Shown: positions 14,423 through 20,554 of the stretch, one piece after another | Layout of the letters: each line of letters opens with the position of its first letter | Position numbering within the stretch: the stretch's first letter is position 1 | Origin: Sulfurovum sp. | GTDB taxonomy: Bacteria; Campylobacterota; Campylobacteria; Campylobacterales; Sulfurovaceae | Reading direction: 5' to 3' | Assembly: GCA_015661535.1 (NCBI GenBank) | Contig: DQVY01000290.1 | Span: forward strand, 1 to 22,357 | Length of the DNA stretch: 22,357 bases | Translations under genes and position numbers: made by a program | Notes under the pieces: model-generated | Database searches by the model: none | The model's input: only the letters and a program-made list of their open reading frames with translations | Told to the model about the DNA's origin: nothing

Positions 14423-16407
14423 TATTTCTCTACCACTTTATGTATTTTTTCTATTAGTGCTGTGATGTTTATATCATACGCAAAACAGCTATTGATCTTA
14501 CATGCAAGATACTTATCACTCTCTTCGGATTTGCTTAAAACAAAAGGATATTGTATGGATTCAATCGCTTCTCTGCTTTTTTGCAACTTCTCTTTTTTGG
14601 CTTTTACAATAATATCACCTCTTTTGAGCCGTATAAACGTATGTACAAGTTTAGAAGCATCCGCAGGGTTTTGCTCCAATACTGCACCCATAGTCTCTAT
14701 TGTCTGCTTCACCACGTCTGCATAACGAAGGTTTCCACTCAAAGAAGAGAGTCGTAACAGATCTTCCAACATTTTACTAAGTGCTGATGTATAATACCGG
14801 TCATCAAAATCTGCCACAGCCTCTATACCATCATGACTTAAGTACCATCGTTTGTTTTTATAAAATAACTGTAGCGATTCGGAAGCAAGTGTATCTAAGT
14901 GTGTCAGATATACCTGGTCATAGGTTTTTTCATACCCCTCTATCAGTGCATCCATCAAAAAAGCATAATCCTCAAGCAGGGATTTTTGTTTTACTGCTTT
15001 TCCCAAAAGGCTTTGATGGTACAGTACTTTGTTTTTTCGCATTCGTTTTAACAGAGAGGCTAAATGTTCTTTTGCTAAGGGTAAATATCTATTGTCGAGT
15101 TCGGAGGCGGAGAACAATGCTTTGATCATCATCGCATTCCACGCAGTGATCACCTTCTTGTCTACAAAAGGAAAAGTACGTGTTTTTCGAAGCATTCTTA
15201 AATAGTTCTTCACCTCTTCCAGCCTCGATGGTATCTTTTGAGACATTATATGCGCATGTGAGAAGTCTCCATCAATATTGCCATCTTCTTCAATGCCAAG
15301 ATAAGAGAGAGCAGCTTCTACCTCATTAAGCGTGAAGCCTTTTTGAAGTAAGGCATGTTTTACTTCTAGATATTCATAAATAAAATAACCACCTTCCTCC
15401 CCATTACTGTCAGCATCAGAGGCAGAGAGATATACCCCCTCTTCCATAAAATTCTTTTCCATTTGATCTATGCTTTCCCTCAGCACCCTTTTATAAAGAG
15501 CATCTCCCGTCATTTTATACAGTTTCACATACACAGGAATCAGTTCGGCAGTGGTATACAACATTTTTTCAAAGTGGGGGATCTGCCATTCATGGTCTGT
15601 GGTATATCGGAAAAAACCTCCCCCAATCTGGTCATAAATACCCCCTTCTGCCATTTTCCTTAATGTTTTTTCTGCCATATAAAATGCCTTCTGATTGCCA
15701 TTCAATGTGTAGATATCGAGGAGTAGCTCCAGCTTTGAAGCTTCTGGAAACTTAGGACGTTTGGCAAAACCGCCATTTACAACATCAAACTGCATGGCTA
15801 TAACATTAACTACTTTGTTTGCTATATCTAGTGATCTTGTATTTTTTAAAGAAACATCTTTGTTTCTCTTTTTATATTTTTGTATACTTTTTCCAAATGC
15901 TTTTTTATCTTTTTGCAAAGCTATAAAAGACGGCAATAAATACATCAGTCCTTTAGAACCATATGCCTCTTCTCTGGGAATATACGTTCCTATAAAAAAT
16001 ACTTCTCTTGAAGGAGAAAGAAATACAGACAGCGGCCAACCCCCGCGTTCTCCATACACATCCATATAAAGAGACTGATACTTTTTGTCTATTTGAGGGT
16101 AGGCTTCTCTGTCCACTTTGATAGAGATAAAATCATCATTCAGCAATGTTGCTATTTCAAGATCGGTAAAACTCTCTTCTTCCATGACATGACACCAGTG
16201 GCAAGTGCTGTATCCTATAGATACAAATATAAGTTTGCTTTCTCTCTTTGCTTTTTCAAAAGCTTCTTCTCCCCAGGGGTACCAGTTGACAGGATTATGG
16301 GCATGCTGCTGTAAATAAGGGGAATCTTCTGTTATTAGCGCATTGGTATGGTTATGTTCTGCATAAAGTAAATGTGCCCATACAAGTATATATAATATTA
16401 TTTTCAT
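14422..16407 (-). CDS. YyaL/SSP411-type protein: DUF255 thioredoxin-like domain plus alpha-barrel, with signal peptide
   Basis: 661 aa, near the family's usual 650-700. Residues 1-16 look like a signal peptide (MKIILYILVWAHLLYA, then EHN), which would place it outside the cytoplasm. The DUF255 thioredoxin-like domain (about 22-180) has SPYLQQHAHNPVNWYPWGEE and YSTCHWCHVMEEESF. The CxxC pair is C69 and C72, and GGWPLSVFLSP follows. The rest is a long helical region resembling the six-hairpin glycosidase or epimerase fold, with GGGFFRYTTDHEWQIPHFEK and ASDADSNGEEGGYFIYE. The biochemical function of the family is not settled. It heads a three-gene unit joined by TAATG overlaps. Confidence 0.88.
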   Translation of the reverse strand: MKIILYILVWAHLLYAEHNHTNALITEDSPYLQQHAHNPVNWYPWGEEAFEKAKRESKLIFVSIGYSTCHWCHVMEEESFTDLEIATLLNDDFISIKVDREAYPQIDKKYQSLYMDVYGERGGWPLSVFLSPSREVFFIGTYIPREEAYGSKGLMYLLPSFIALQKDKKAFGKSIQKYKKRNKDVSLKNTRSLDIANKVVNVIAMQFDVVNGGFAKRPKFPEASKLELLLDIYTLNGNQKAFYMAEKTLRKMAEGGIYDQIGGGFFRYTTDHEWQIPHFEKMLYTTAELIPVYVKLYKMTGDALYKRVLRESIDQMEKNFMEEGVYLSASDADSNGEEGGYFIYEYLEVKHALLQKGFTLNEVEAALSYLGIEEDGNIDGDFSHAHIMSQKIPSRLEEVKNYLRMLRKTRTFPFVDKKVITAWNAMMIKALFSASELDNRYLPLAKEHLASLLKRMRKNKVLYHQSLLGKAVKQKSLLEDYAFLMDALIEGYEKTYDQVYLTHLDTLASESLQLFYKNKRWYLSHDGIEAVADFDDRYYTSALSKMLEDLLRLSSLSGNLRYADVVKQTIETMGAVLEQNPADASKLVHTFIRLKRGDIIVKAKKEKLQKSREAIESIQYPFVLSKSEESDKYLACKINSCFAYDINITALIEKIHKVVEK

Positions 16408-16426
16408 AATACTTTTCCTTCTCCCA

Positions 16427-16448
16427 TAGGGTCGGTAAACCGACCCTA
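16427..16448. repeat. GTAG-type palindromic repeat, copy A
   Basis: TAGGGTCGGT-AA-ACCGACCCTA is a perfect 10-bp stem with a 2-nt loop. On the minus strand it begins GTAG GGTCGGT. It lies between the divergent YyaL-like and zinc-finger genes. It is a sequence variant of copies B to E, sharing the GTAG foot and GGGT stem start. Confidence 0.7.
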
Positions 16449-16469
16449 CAGTTCATAAAACAATTTCGT

Positions 16470-16475
16470 TATAAT
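16470..16475 (+). promoter_or_regulatory. Candidate -10 element for the DksA/TraR-like gene
   Basis: A perfect TATAAT within CGTTATAATAATTC lies 30 nt before the ATG at 16506. No clear -35 hexamer is seen 17 nt upstream, where copy A of the repeat ends. Typical of this phylum's promoters, which rely on the -10 box. Confidence 0.5.
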
Positions 16476-16505
16476 AATTCCAATATACCATAAAAGTAGC
16501 TAATA

Positions 16506-16844
16506 ATGACAACTCAAGAAAAAAGCGACATAAAAAATAAAATAAAAAATGACATACTCACACTGAACAAGCAGATCTTCACACTTGAAGAAAAAGTAAA
16601 GCCCATAGCTCCTGACTGTGGGCTAGGAAGACTCACCCGTCTGGAAGCTATGGGAGAACAAGATGTCAACAACAAAATACTTGATGAATCAAGAGTAAGG
16701 TTTACCCGCCTAAATAATGCGCTTCAGCGTATAGACACACCTCTATTTGGTATTTGTATAGAGTGTGAAGAAGAAATTGGGTTTGGACGTATGTCTATAC
16801 GTCCTGAGTCGGTGAGATGTGTAGAGTGTGCGAATAATTTGTAG
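16506..16844 (+). CDS. DksA/TraR-type zinc-finger protein
   Basis: 112 aa. The C-terminal zinc finger is C84-x2-C87 and C105-x2-C108 within GICIECEEEIGFGRMSIRPE and VRCVEC, a standard DksA/TraR pattern. The N-terminal half is a charged coiled-coil-like helix, with a GLGRLTRLEAMGEQD segment at about 39-53. That segment resembles the DksA-family region where acidic residues sit at the coiled-coil tip and reach the polymerase secondary channel. It is shorter than E. coli DksA (151 aa) and could be a TraR-like regulator rather than true DksA. The ribosome-binding site is weak. Its stop TAG is the second to fourth base of palindromic repeat copy B. Confidence 0.88.
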   Translation: MTTQEKSDIKNKIKNDILTLNKQIFTLEEKVKPIAPDCGLGRLTRLEAMGEQDVNNKILDESRVRFTRLNNALQRIDTPLFGICIECEEEIGFGRMSIRPESVRCVECANNL

Positions 16845-16868
16845 GGTGCGTTAGGAAACACACCCTAC
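16841..16868. repeat. GTAG-type palindromic repeat, copy B, at convergent gene ends
   Basis: 28 nt: GTAG, stem GGTGCGTT, loop AGGA, stem AACACACC, CTAC, with one mismatch (a G-U pair on the minus-strand transcript). TAG at 16842-16844 is the stop of the zinc-finger gene. CTA at 16865-16867 is the TAG stop of the opposing repressor gene. It probably also acts as a bidirectional transcript end. Confidence 0.8.
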
Positions 16869-17518
16869 AGAGATTCTATGTTCCCTACTACTTTTCCTAC
16901 AATGGTCACTTCATCTGCTGAAACTGCCTGAGGAGGGTACATACTGTTATCAGAGATGAGTTCAATCATACCATCCACACGCTGCTGTATACGCTTGATA
17001 AACAGTCCTCCTGTCGTTGCCGCAATAAAAATACCATTTTTGGCAATGTTAGTTTGGGTTCTGTCTACAAACACAATACTTCCATCTTGAAGTGTCGGTT
17101 CCATAGATTCGCCATCTACATGAATAGCTTCAAGTTCTGTATTGCCCATGCCAACCATATTATGCATGATCTTTTCATCTATACTAATGCTCTCATAATT
17201 TTCATCAAATACCTCTGCACCACCACCTGCACTTGCACGAATATCCGAGAAGTAACGTACTTGAAAAAACTTTTCTGTTTCTGCTTTTAACATATCTACC
17301 GCCTGATCAAAAAAAAGCCAATTCACTGAGATTTTCTTCAAAGCACAAAATTCCAAGATCTCTTCATAAGGAATAGAGTTTCGTTTTTTCATAGTCGCGA
17401 AGGTAGCTTGAGGTATGTTCAATGCGGTAGCCACATCTTTATCGAAAACCTTTTTACCTATCGTCGTTTCTGAAATGACATCTTTCAATTTTTCTATAAT
17501 TTCACCTAAAATCAACAT
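16865..17518 (-). CDS. CI/LexA-like transcriptional repressor with S24 peptidase domain
   Basis: 217 aa. The N-terminal part (about 1-70) is a helix-turn-helix of the phage CI type, with VATALNIPQATFATMKKRNS. The C-terminal S24 domain (about 95-215) has the likely self-cleavage site A97-G98 in RASAGGGAEVF, the catalytic serine S138 in DGESMEPTLQDG and the catalytic lysine K175 in GLFIKR. All residues for RecA-stimulated autocleavage are present, so control by DNA damage is plausible. The start follows a perfect AAGGAG six bases upstream. Direct repeats and palindromes in the divergent region (17531-17634) are candidate operators. It could be a domesticated prophage regulator; no other phage genes are seen. 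Its TAG stop lies in repeat copy B. Confidence 0.92.
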   Translation of the reverse strand: MLILGEIIEKLKDVISETTIGKKVFDKDVATALNIPQATFATMKKRNSIPYEEILEFCALKKISVNWLFFDQAVDMLKAETEKFFQVRYFSDIRASAGGGAEVFDENYESISIDEKIMHNMVGMGNTELEAIHVDGESMEPTLQDGSIVFVDRTQTNIAKNGIFIAATTGGLFIKRIQQRVDGMIELISDNSMYPPQAVSADEVTIVGKVVGNIESL

Positions 17519-17530
17519 TTTAACTCCTTA

Positions 17531-17560
17531 TATGTCATATATATAGGTAATCATAACCTA
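17531..17560. promoter_or_regulatory. Candidate operator sites in front of the S24 repressor
   Basis: TATGTCA at 17531-17537 is the inverse of the TGACATA found twice upstream. TAGGT-N7-ACCTA at 17544-17560 is a separate inverted repeat that overlaps a TATGAT -10-like box (17555-17550 on the minus strand). The arrangement suits autoregulation of the repressor; binding is inferred. Confidence 0.45.
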
Positions 17561-17577
17561 TTTTTCTTAAAAGTATG

Positions 17578-17634
17578 ACAATTTGACATATTTTTTAACT
17601 ATTTTATTATTTTTATATACAATTTGACATATTT
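17578..17634. repeat. Two identical 16-bp direct repeats, probable operators
   Basis: ACAATTTGACATATTT occurs at 17578-17593 and again at 17619-17634, 41 bp apart (about four helical turns). Each contains TTGACA. They lie between the S24 repressor and the divergent 37-aa gene and are likely binding sites. Confidence 0.6.
17583..17610 (+). promoter_or_regulatory. Candidate promoter for the divergent 37-aa gene
   Basis: TTGACA (17583-17588), a 16-nt spacer and TATTAT (17605-17610) read on the plus strand. The -35 box is inside the first 16-bp direct repeat and the second repeat lies just downstream of the -10, so occupancy by the repressor would block transcription. Confidence 0.5.
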
Positions 17635-17654
17635 AAAAATTAAAAGGATTTAAA

Positions 17655-17768
17655 ATGATCTACTCACAAAATAAAGAACTTATCTCTTACGCGATCAAAA
17701 TGGGATGTAAAACAGCTTCAGAGTTTGCCATGTTTTTAAAAGCCAGAGAATCTATTCTAGCCCTTTAA
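17655..17768 (+). CDS. 37-aa small protein divergent from the S24 repressor, unknown function
   Basis: The ORF encodes MIYSQNKELISYAIKMGCKT followed by ASEFAMFLKARESILAL. An AAAAGGA ribosome-binding site sits seven bases before the ATG. The product is predicted helical with no membrane span. The segment ISYAIKMGCKTASEFAMFL could form two helices, but this is too short to call a Cro-type DNA-binding domain. The layout (repressor, shared operators, small divergent gene) recalls CI/Cro-style switches. I do not recognise the family. It ends 15 nt before the convergent moeA stop. Confidence 0.6.
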   Translation: MIYSQNKELISYAIKMGCKTASEFAMFLKARESILAL

Positions 17769-17783
17769 CATTGAACCCTCTGA

Positions 17784-18983
17784 TTACCCAAAGAGTAAAA
17801 TATTGACTTCATCTCCAATGGCTTTTGAAGTATCTTCTTCTGAAGTGACCAAAAGAGCAACGTCTCCAAGCATATTGGTCAAGATGGCAGAGGAACCCAC
17901 TTTTTTACCTTTGAAGTCTACATAATATTCACCCTGCATCAGTGAGACATTACATGCGGTGAACTCTGCTTTTTTTGCACGTTTCACAAAAGGCTCTTTG
18001 AGTTTGGCTTTGACCGTACGCAAAGAGGAAGTACCCTGCTGTAATTTCTCAATTAAAGGGACAAGGTAAAGCAATGCAGTGACTGTCGAAGAGTAGGCAA
18101 ACCCTGGCAAGCCGATAATAAATTTGTCCTCTTTACGTGCCACCATAATGTGTTGTCCGGGTTTCACCCTGACACCTTTAAATACAACATCACAGCCAAG
18201 CTCATAGATAACATCTTTCACAAAGTCAAAATCTCCCACAGAAACACCCCCTGTAGTAACGACTATGTCAGATTTTTCCAATGCTTCCGAAATTTCTCTG
18301 GTGATCGTCTCTTTGTCATCTTTAATACACCCTAACTGCAAGGGAGCCCCATCATACTTCTTCACAATAGCTTCCAAGATATAGTTATTGGAAGAACGTA
18401 TTTGAGAATCGTTGGTTTGTTCCTGCCCCAGTTCCAAAAGTTCAGACCCTGTAGAGAGTATGGCAACTGTTGGTTTTTCATACACCAGCACATTGGCTAT
18501 ATTCAGGCTGGCCATCACCCCAATTTGAGGAAAATCTATCTTTGTTCCTTTTGCTATAAGCATTTGCCCTTTTGCATAATTTTCTCCTACTTCGCGCACA
18601 GAAAACCCTTGGGGAACCTCTTCTTTAATAATAATATCATCTCCGGAAACTTCTACATTCTCTATGGGGATCAAGGTATCTGCCCCATGTGGCATCAGTG
18701 AACCTGTAAATGTTTTAATACAGGTCCCCGCAATAACCTCTTTTTGCAAAGCTGAGCCGGCAGGGTTAATACTCTCTACCCGCAATGTACCCATGGTCAT
18801 ATCTTCATGAATAACCGCATAGCCATCCATGGCAGATGTAGGGTATTCCGGAGAGTTATGATCAGCTACGATATCTTCAGCAAGGACATAGCCCAAAGCA
18901 TCTACGATGTAAAGTTCTTTTGTTTTATAGTGATTGATTTCTAAATTATTTAAAATTTCTATTGATTCGTCAAAATGTATCAT
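17784..18983 (-). CDS. moeA: Molybdopterin molybdenumtransferase MoeA
   Basis: 399 aa, typical of MoeA, which inserts molybdate into adenylylated molybdopterin to give molybdenum cofactor. The N-terminal part has NSPEYPTSAMDGYAV, the family's P-x-x-x-x-S-A-M-D-G-Y-A motif. It continues with FTGSLMPHGADTLIPIENV. The MoCF-type domain has VAILSTGSELLELGQ and DIVVTTGGVSVGDFDFVKDV, then VRVKPGQHIM and GLPGFAYSS. That last motif is normally GLPGNPVS-like, so the FAYS form is slightly divergent. It is last in a moaD-moaE-moeA set, separated from moaE by a paired palindromic repeat. Confidence 0.97.
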   Translation of the reverse strand: MIHFDESIEILNNLEINHYKTKELYIVDALGYVLAEDIVADHNSPEYPTSAMDGYAVIHEDMTMGTLRVESINPAGSALQKEVIAGTCIKTFTGSLMPHGADTLIPIENVEVSGDDIIIKEEVPQGFSVREVGENYAKGQMLIAKGTKIDFPQIGVMASLNIANVLVYEKPTVAILSTGSELLELGQEQTNDSQIRSSNNYILEAIVKKYDGAPLQLGCIKDDKETITREISEALEKSDIVVTTGGVSVGDFDFVKDVIYELGCDVVFKGVRVKPGQHIMVARKEDKFIIGLPGFAYSSTVTALLYLVPLIEKLQQGTSSLRTVKAKLKEPFVKRAKKAEFTACNVSLMQGEYYVDFKGKKVGSSAILTNMLGDVALLVTSEEDTSKAIGDEVNILLFG

Positions 18984-19000
18984 TGTGCTGTATCCCTTGT

Positions 19001-19024
19001 GTAGGGTGCGTTTCCCAACGCACC
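19001..19024. repeat. GTAG-type palindromic repeat, copy C
   Basis: GTAG, stem GGTGCGTT, loop TCCC, stem AACGCACC (perfect 8 bp). It lies just upstream of moeA and forms an inverted pair with copy D, from which it is separated by a 21-nt AT-rich linker. Its CTAC foot is missing on the linker side. Confidence 0.75.
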
Positions 19025-19045
19025 AATAAATTATTTAATGCAAAA

Positions 19046-19069
19046 GGTACGTTGGGAAACGCACCCCAC
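19046..19069. repeat. GTAG-type palindromic repeat, copy D
   Basis: Read on the minus strand: GTGG, GGTGCGTT, TCCC, AACGTACC. It is the inverse of copy C with two differences. Its outer end shares one base with the moaE TAG stop (19071-19069). Copies C and D together look like a REP doublet (BIME-like) inserted inside the moa/moe operon. Confidence 0.75.
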
Positions 19070-19503
19070 TAAGCCAATAAACCCGAACCGTCCATAGGTG
19101 TACTTCTGTCTGCTGCATAAATACGCTCACCATTTTTCACATCATATTTCCATATCGGGGCATTGGCTTTGAAGTCTTCTACAAACGCGTCTATAAGCTC
19201 TAATGCCACCCTGCGTTTAGGAGAAAATACTGCAGAGACATACGAAGAGGTATGCACAGGCACATCACCTATGGCGTGTGCCATTTTTACCACTGCACCC
19301 ACAGCTTTGGCTTTCTCCTGCCATTCATCAAACCATTTTTGAAGGACGGGCTCATAAATATCAAAACTCAGTGCTTCAATATCGTCTTCTGCTCGTATCG
19401 TTCCTACAAAAGGGATATACGCACCATAATTTGACGCTGCCTGTTCATCCAGCCATCTACCGAAGATCTCTTTGACATTCAATGGACCATCATAAAGTTC
19501 CAT
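19069..19503 (-). CDS. moaE: Molybdopterin synthase catalytic (large) subunit MoaE
   Basis: 144 aa, normal for MoaE. With thiocarboxylated MoaD it turns cyclic pyranopterin monophosphate into molybdopterin. The sequence has YGAYIPFVGTIRAED (family motif F-x-G-x-x-R), then ALSFDIYEP and HAIGDVPV. These are followed by SAVFSPKRRVALELIDAFVE and APIWKYDVKNGE. K119 and K123 in the last segment fit the active-site lysines of the family. The ATG lies about 96 nt after moaD, past a hairpin and heptamer repeats. The stop abuts repeat copy D. Confidence 0.95.
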   Translation of the reverse strand: MELYDGPLNVKEIFGRWLDEQAASNYGAYIPFVGTIRAEDDIEALSFDIYEPVLQKWFDEWQEKAKAVGAVVKMAHAIGDVPVHTSSYVSAVFSPKRRVALELIDAFVEDFKANAPIWKYDVKNGERIYAADRSTPMDGSGLLA

Positions 19504-19548
19504 TACTGTCCTTTATCATTAAAAGCATTGTATCATAATGCATACCCA

Positions 19549-19580
19549 CACTATTCACTCCTCACTCCTCACTATTCACT
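19549..19580. repeat. Heptanucleotide tandem repeats between moaD and moaE
   Basis: About 4.5 units in the pattern CACTATT, CACTCCT, CACTCCT, CACTATT, CACT. Units are 7 nt and mirror-ordered. It is intergenic within the operon. On the transcribed strand the units read AGTGAAT and AGTGAGG. Similar short tandem heptamers are known in several bacterial groups. Confidence 0.75.
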
Positions 19581-19602
19581 TGACAGTTGCTGGCAACTGT
19601 CA
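19581..19602 (-). other. Perfect palindrome containing the moaD stop codon
   Basis: TGACAGTTGC, 2 nt, GCAACTGTCA: a perfect 10-bp stem with a 2-nt loop. The outer arm end at 19602-19600 is the TGA stop of moaD. No T-tract follows. It could be an attenuator or a transcript end between moaD and moaE. Confidence 0.6.
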
Positions 19603-19821
19603 TCCACCACATACAGGAGGTAAAATAGATACTCTATCACCATCTTTTAGTGCAGTACCAAGGTCATTCACCATCGTGTCATTCAATGCAACGGCACACT
19701 TGTCCAACCACTCGCTCAATGTACTGTCTTCTTTTAACTTTGTCGATACATCTGCCAAGGTTGCGGCTTCCATTTCTATCGCTTCTTTGGCAATAGGTCC
19801 TAAAAATTCTACTTTTATCAT
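19600..19821 (-). CDS. moaD: Molybdopterin synthase sulfur carrier subunit MoaD
   Basis: 73 aa, slightly shorter than the usual 80. It is a ubiquitin-like sulfur carrier and ends in the required Gly-Gly (SILPPVCGG), which becomes a thiocarboxylate. The N-terminus MIKVEFLGPIAKEAIEME is typical. ALNDTMVNDLGTALKDGDRV corresponds to the family's N-x-x-x-x-x-x-x-x-L-x-x-G-D-x-V pattern. The ATG is preceded by AGAGAGGA. It is first in the moaD-moaE-moeA set and divergent from mqnA, with TATAAT-like boxes on both strands between them. Confidence 0.95.
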   Translation of the reverse strand: MIKVEFLGPIAKEAIEMEAATLADVSTKLKEDSTLSEWLDKCAVALNDTMVNDLGTALKDGDRVSILPPVCGG

Positions 19822-19849
19822 GAGAAATTCCTCTCTTACTGTTAACGCG

Positions 19850-19855
19850 ATTATA
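19850..19855 (-). promoter_or_regulatory. Candidate -10 element of the moaD operon
   Basis: The minus strand reads TTTATAATCGCG about 29 nt before the moaD ATG. The TATAAT is perfect. No good -35 hexamer is seen. Confidence 0.5.
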
Positions 19856-19867
19856 AATCTTGTTTGG

Positions 19868-19873
19868 TATAAT
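19868..19873 (+). promoter_or_regulatory. Candidate -10 element of mqnA
   Basis: The plus strand reads TTTGGTATAATCATGC, a perfect TATAAT 21 nt before the mqnA ATG, so the 5' untranslated region would be very short. It is 12 nt from the moaD -10 on the other strand, so the two promoters overlap back to back. Confidence 0.5.
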
Positions 19874-19894
19874 CATGCTTAAAAAAGGATAGGT

Positions 19895-20530
19895 ATGTTA
19901 TTTGGCTCTATCTCCTATCTTAACCTTCTTCCTTTTCAAGTCTTTCTGAAACGAAGACTTTCACATCATGCCACAAGGATGTCTTTTACCTACAAACGAG
20001 CTGTACCTTCAACCATTAATCAAGCCTTTAAAAGACGTGCTGTCCATGCTGCATTCATATCATCTGTCGCATCAAAAAAATGTAACTGTACCAACCTTGG
20101 TATAATCGCGCATAAAAAAGTTTACTCTGTTTTACTGCTTAAAGGAGAAAATCAAAGTGATCCGGCTTCCGCTACATCCAACAAGCTTGCAAAAGTCTTG
20201 GACTTGCAAGGCAGGGTTCTTATAGGTGACACAGCGCTTCAACACTATCTAAATGGAGGAGAGGGTCTTGACCTTGCAGAGGCATGGTACAAGAAAACTG
20301 CACTGCCTTTTGTCTTTGCAAGACTCTGCTACAACCAACATGGCAGAAACATCGAACATTTAGCCAAAACATTTGCCAAGACAAAGGTCAAAATACCCCA
20401 ATACATTTTAAAAAAAGAAGCGAATAAAAGAGGGATCAGCCCTCAACAACTGACTTGGTATTTGGAGCATATTTATTATGAAATGGATTGGAAAGCAAAG
20501 AAGTCTTTGAAAAAATTCTTATCTATGTAG
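19895..20530 (+). CDS. mqnA: MqnA-like chorismate dehydratase (futalosine menaquinone pathway)
   Basis: 211 aa, shorter than many MqnA proteins (about 270) but with the family landmarks. They are GSISYLNLLPFQVF at the N-terminus, AVPSTINQAF, AAFISSVAS and GRVLIGDTAL, then DLAEAWYKKTALPFVFARL. MqnA dehydrates chorismate to 3-enolpyruvylbenzoate, the first step of the futalosine route. Campylobacterota use this route for menaquinone, which supports the taxonomic reading. AAAAAAGGA precedes the ATG. It is divergent from moaD and convergent with gltX. Its TAG stop is bases 2-4 of repeat copy E. MqnD shares the fold, but the SISYLN and DLAEAW motifs favour MqnA. Confidence 0.88.
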   Translation: MLFGSISYLNLLPFQVFLKRRLSHHATRMSFTYKRAVPSTINQAFKRRAVHAAFISSVASKKCNCTNLGIIAHKKVYSVLLLKGENQSDPASATSNKLAKVLDLQGRVLIGDTALQHYLNGGEGLDLAEAWYKKTALPFVFARLCYNQHGRNIEHLAKTFAKTKVKIPQYILKKEANKRGISPQQLTWYLEHIYYEMDWKAKKSLKKFLSM

Positions 20531-20554
20531 GATGCGTTGGGAAACGCCTCCTAC
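20527..20554. repeat. GTAG-type palindromic repeat, copy E, at convergent gene ends
   Basis: 28 nt: GTAG, GATGCGTT, GGGA, AACGCCTC, CTAC. One stem mismatch is present, and there is one paired change (G-C to A-T at the second stem position) relative to copy C. TAG at 20528-20530 ends mqnA and CTA at 20551-20553 is the TAG stop of gltX. Phase and position match copy B exactly. Confidence 0.8.

Noticed and set aside
16865..17768. Prophage remnant
   Set aside because: Only a CI-like repressor and a tiny divergent gene are present; no integrase, structural genes or attachment-site repeats are seen around them.
19001..19069. CRISPR repeats
   Set aside because: Only two copies in inverted orientation with an AT-rich linker; no regular spacer array.
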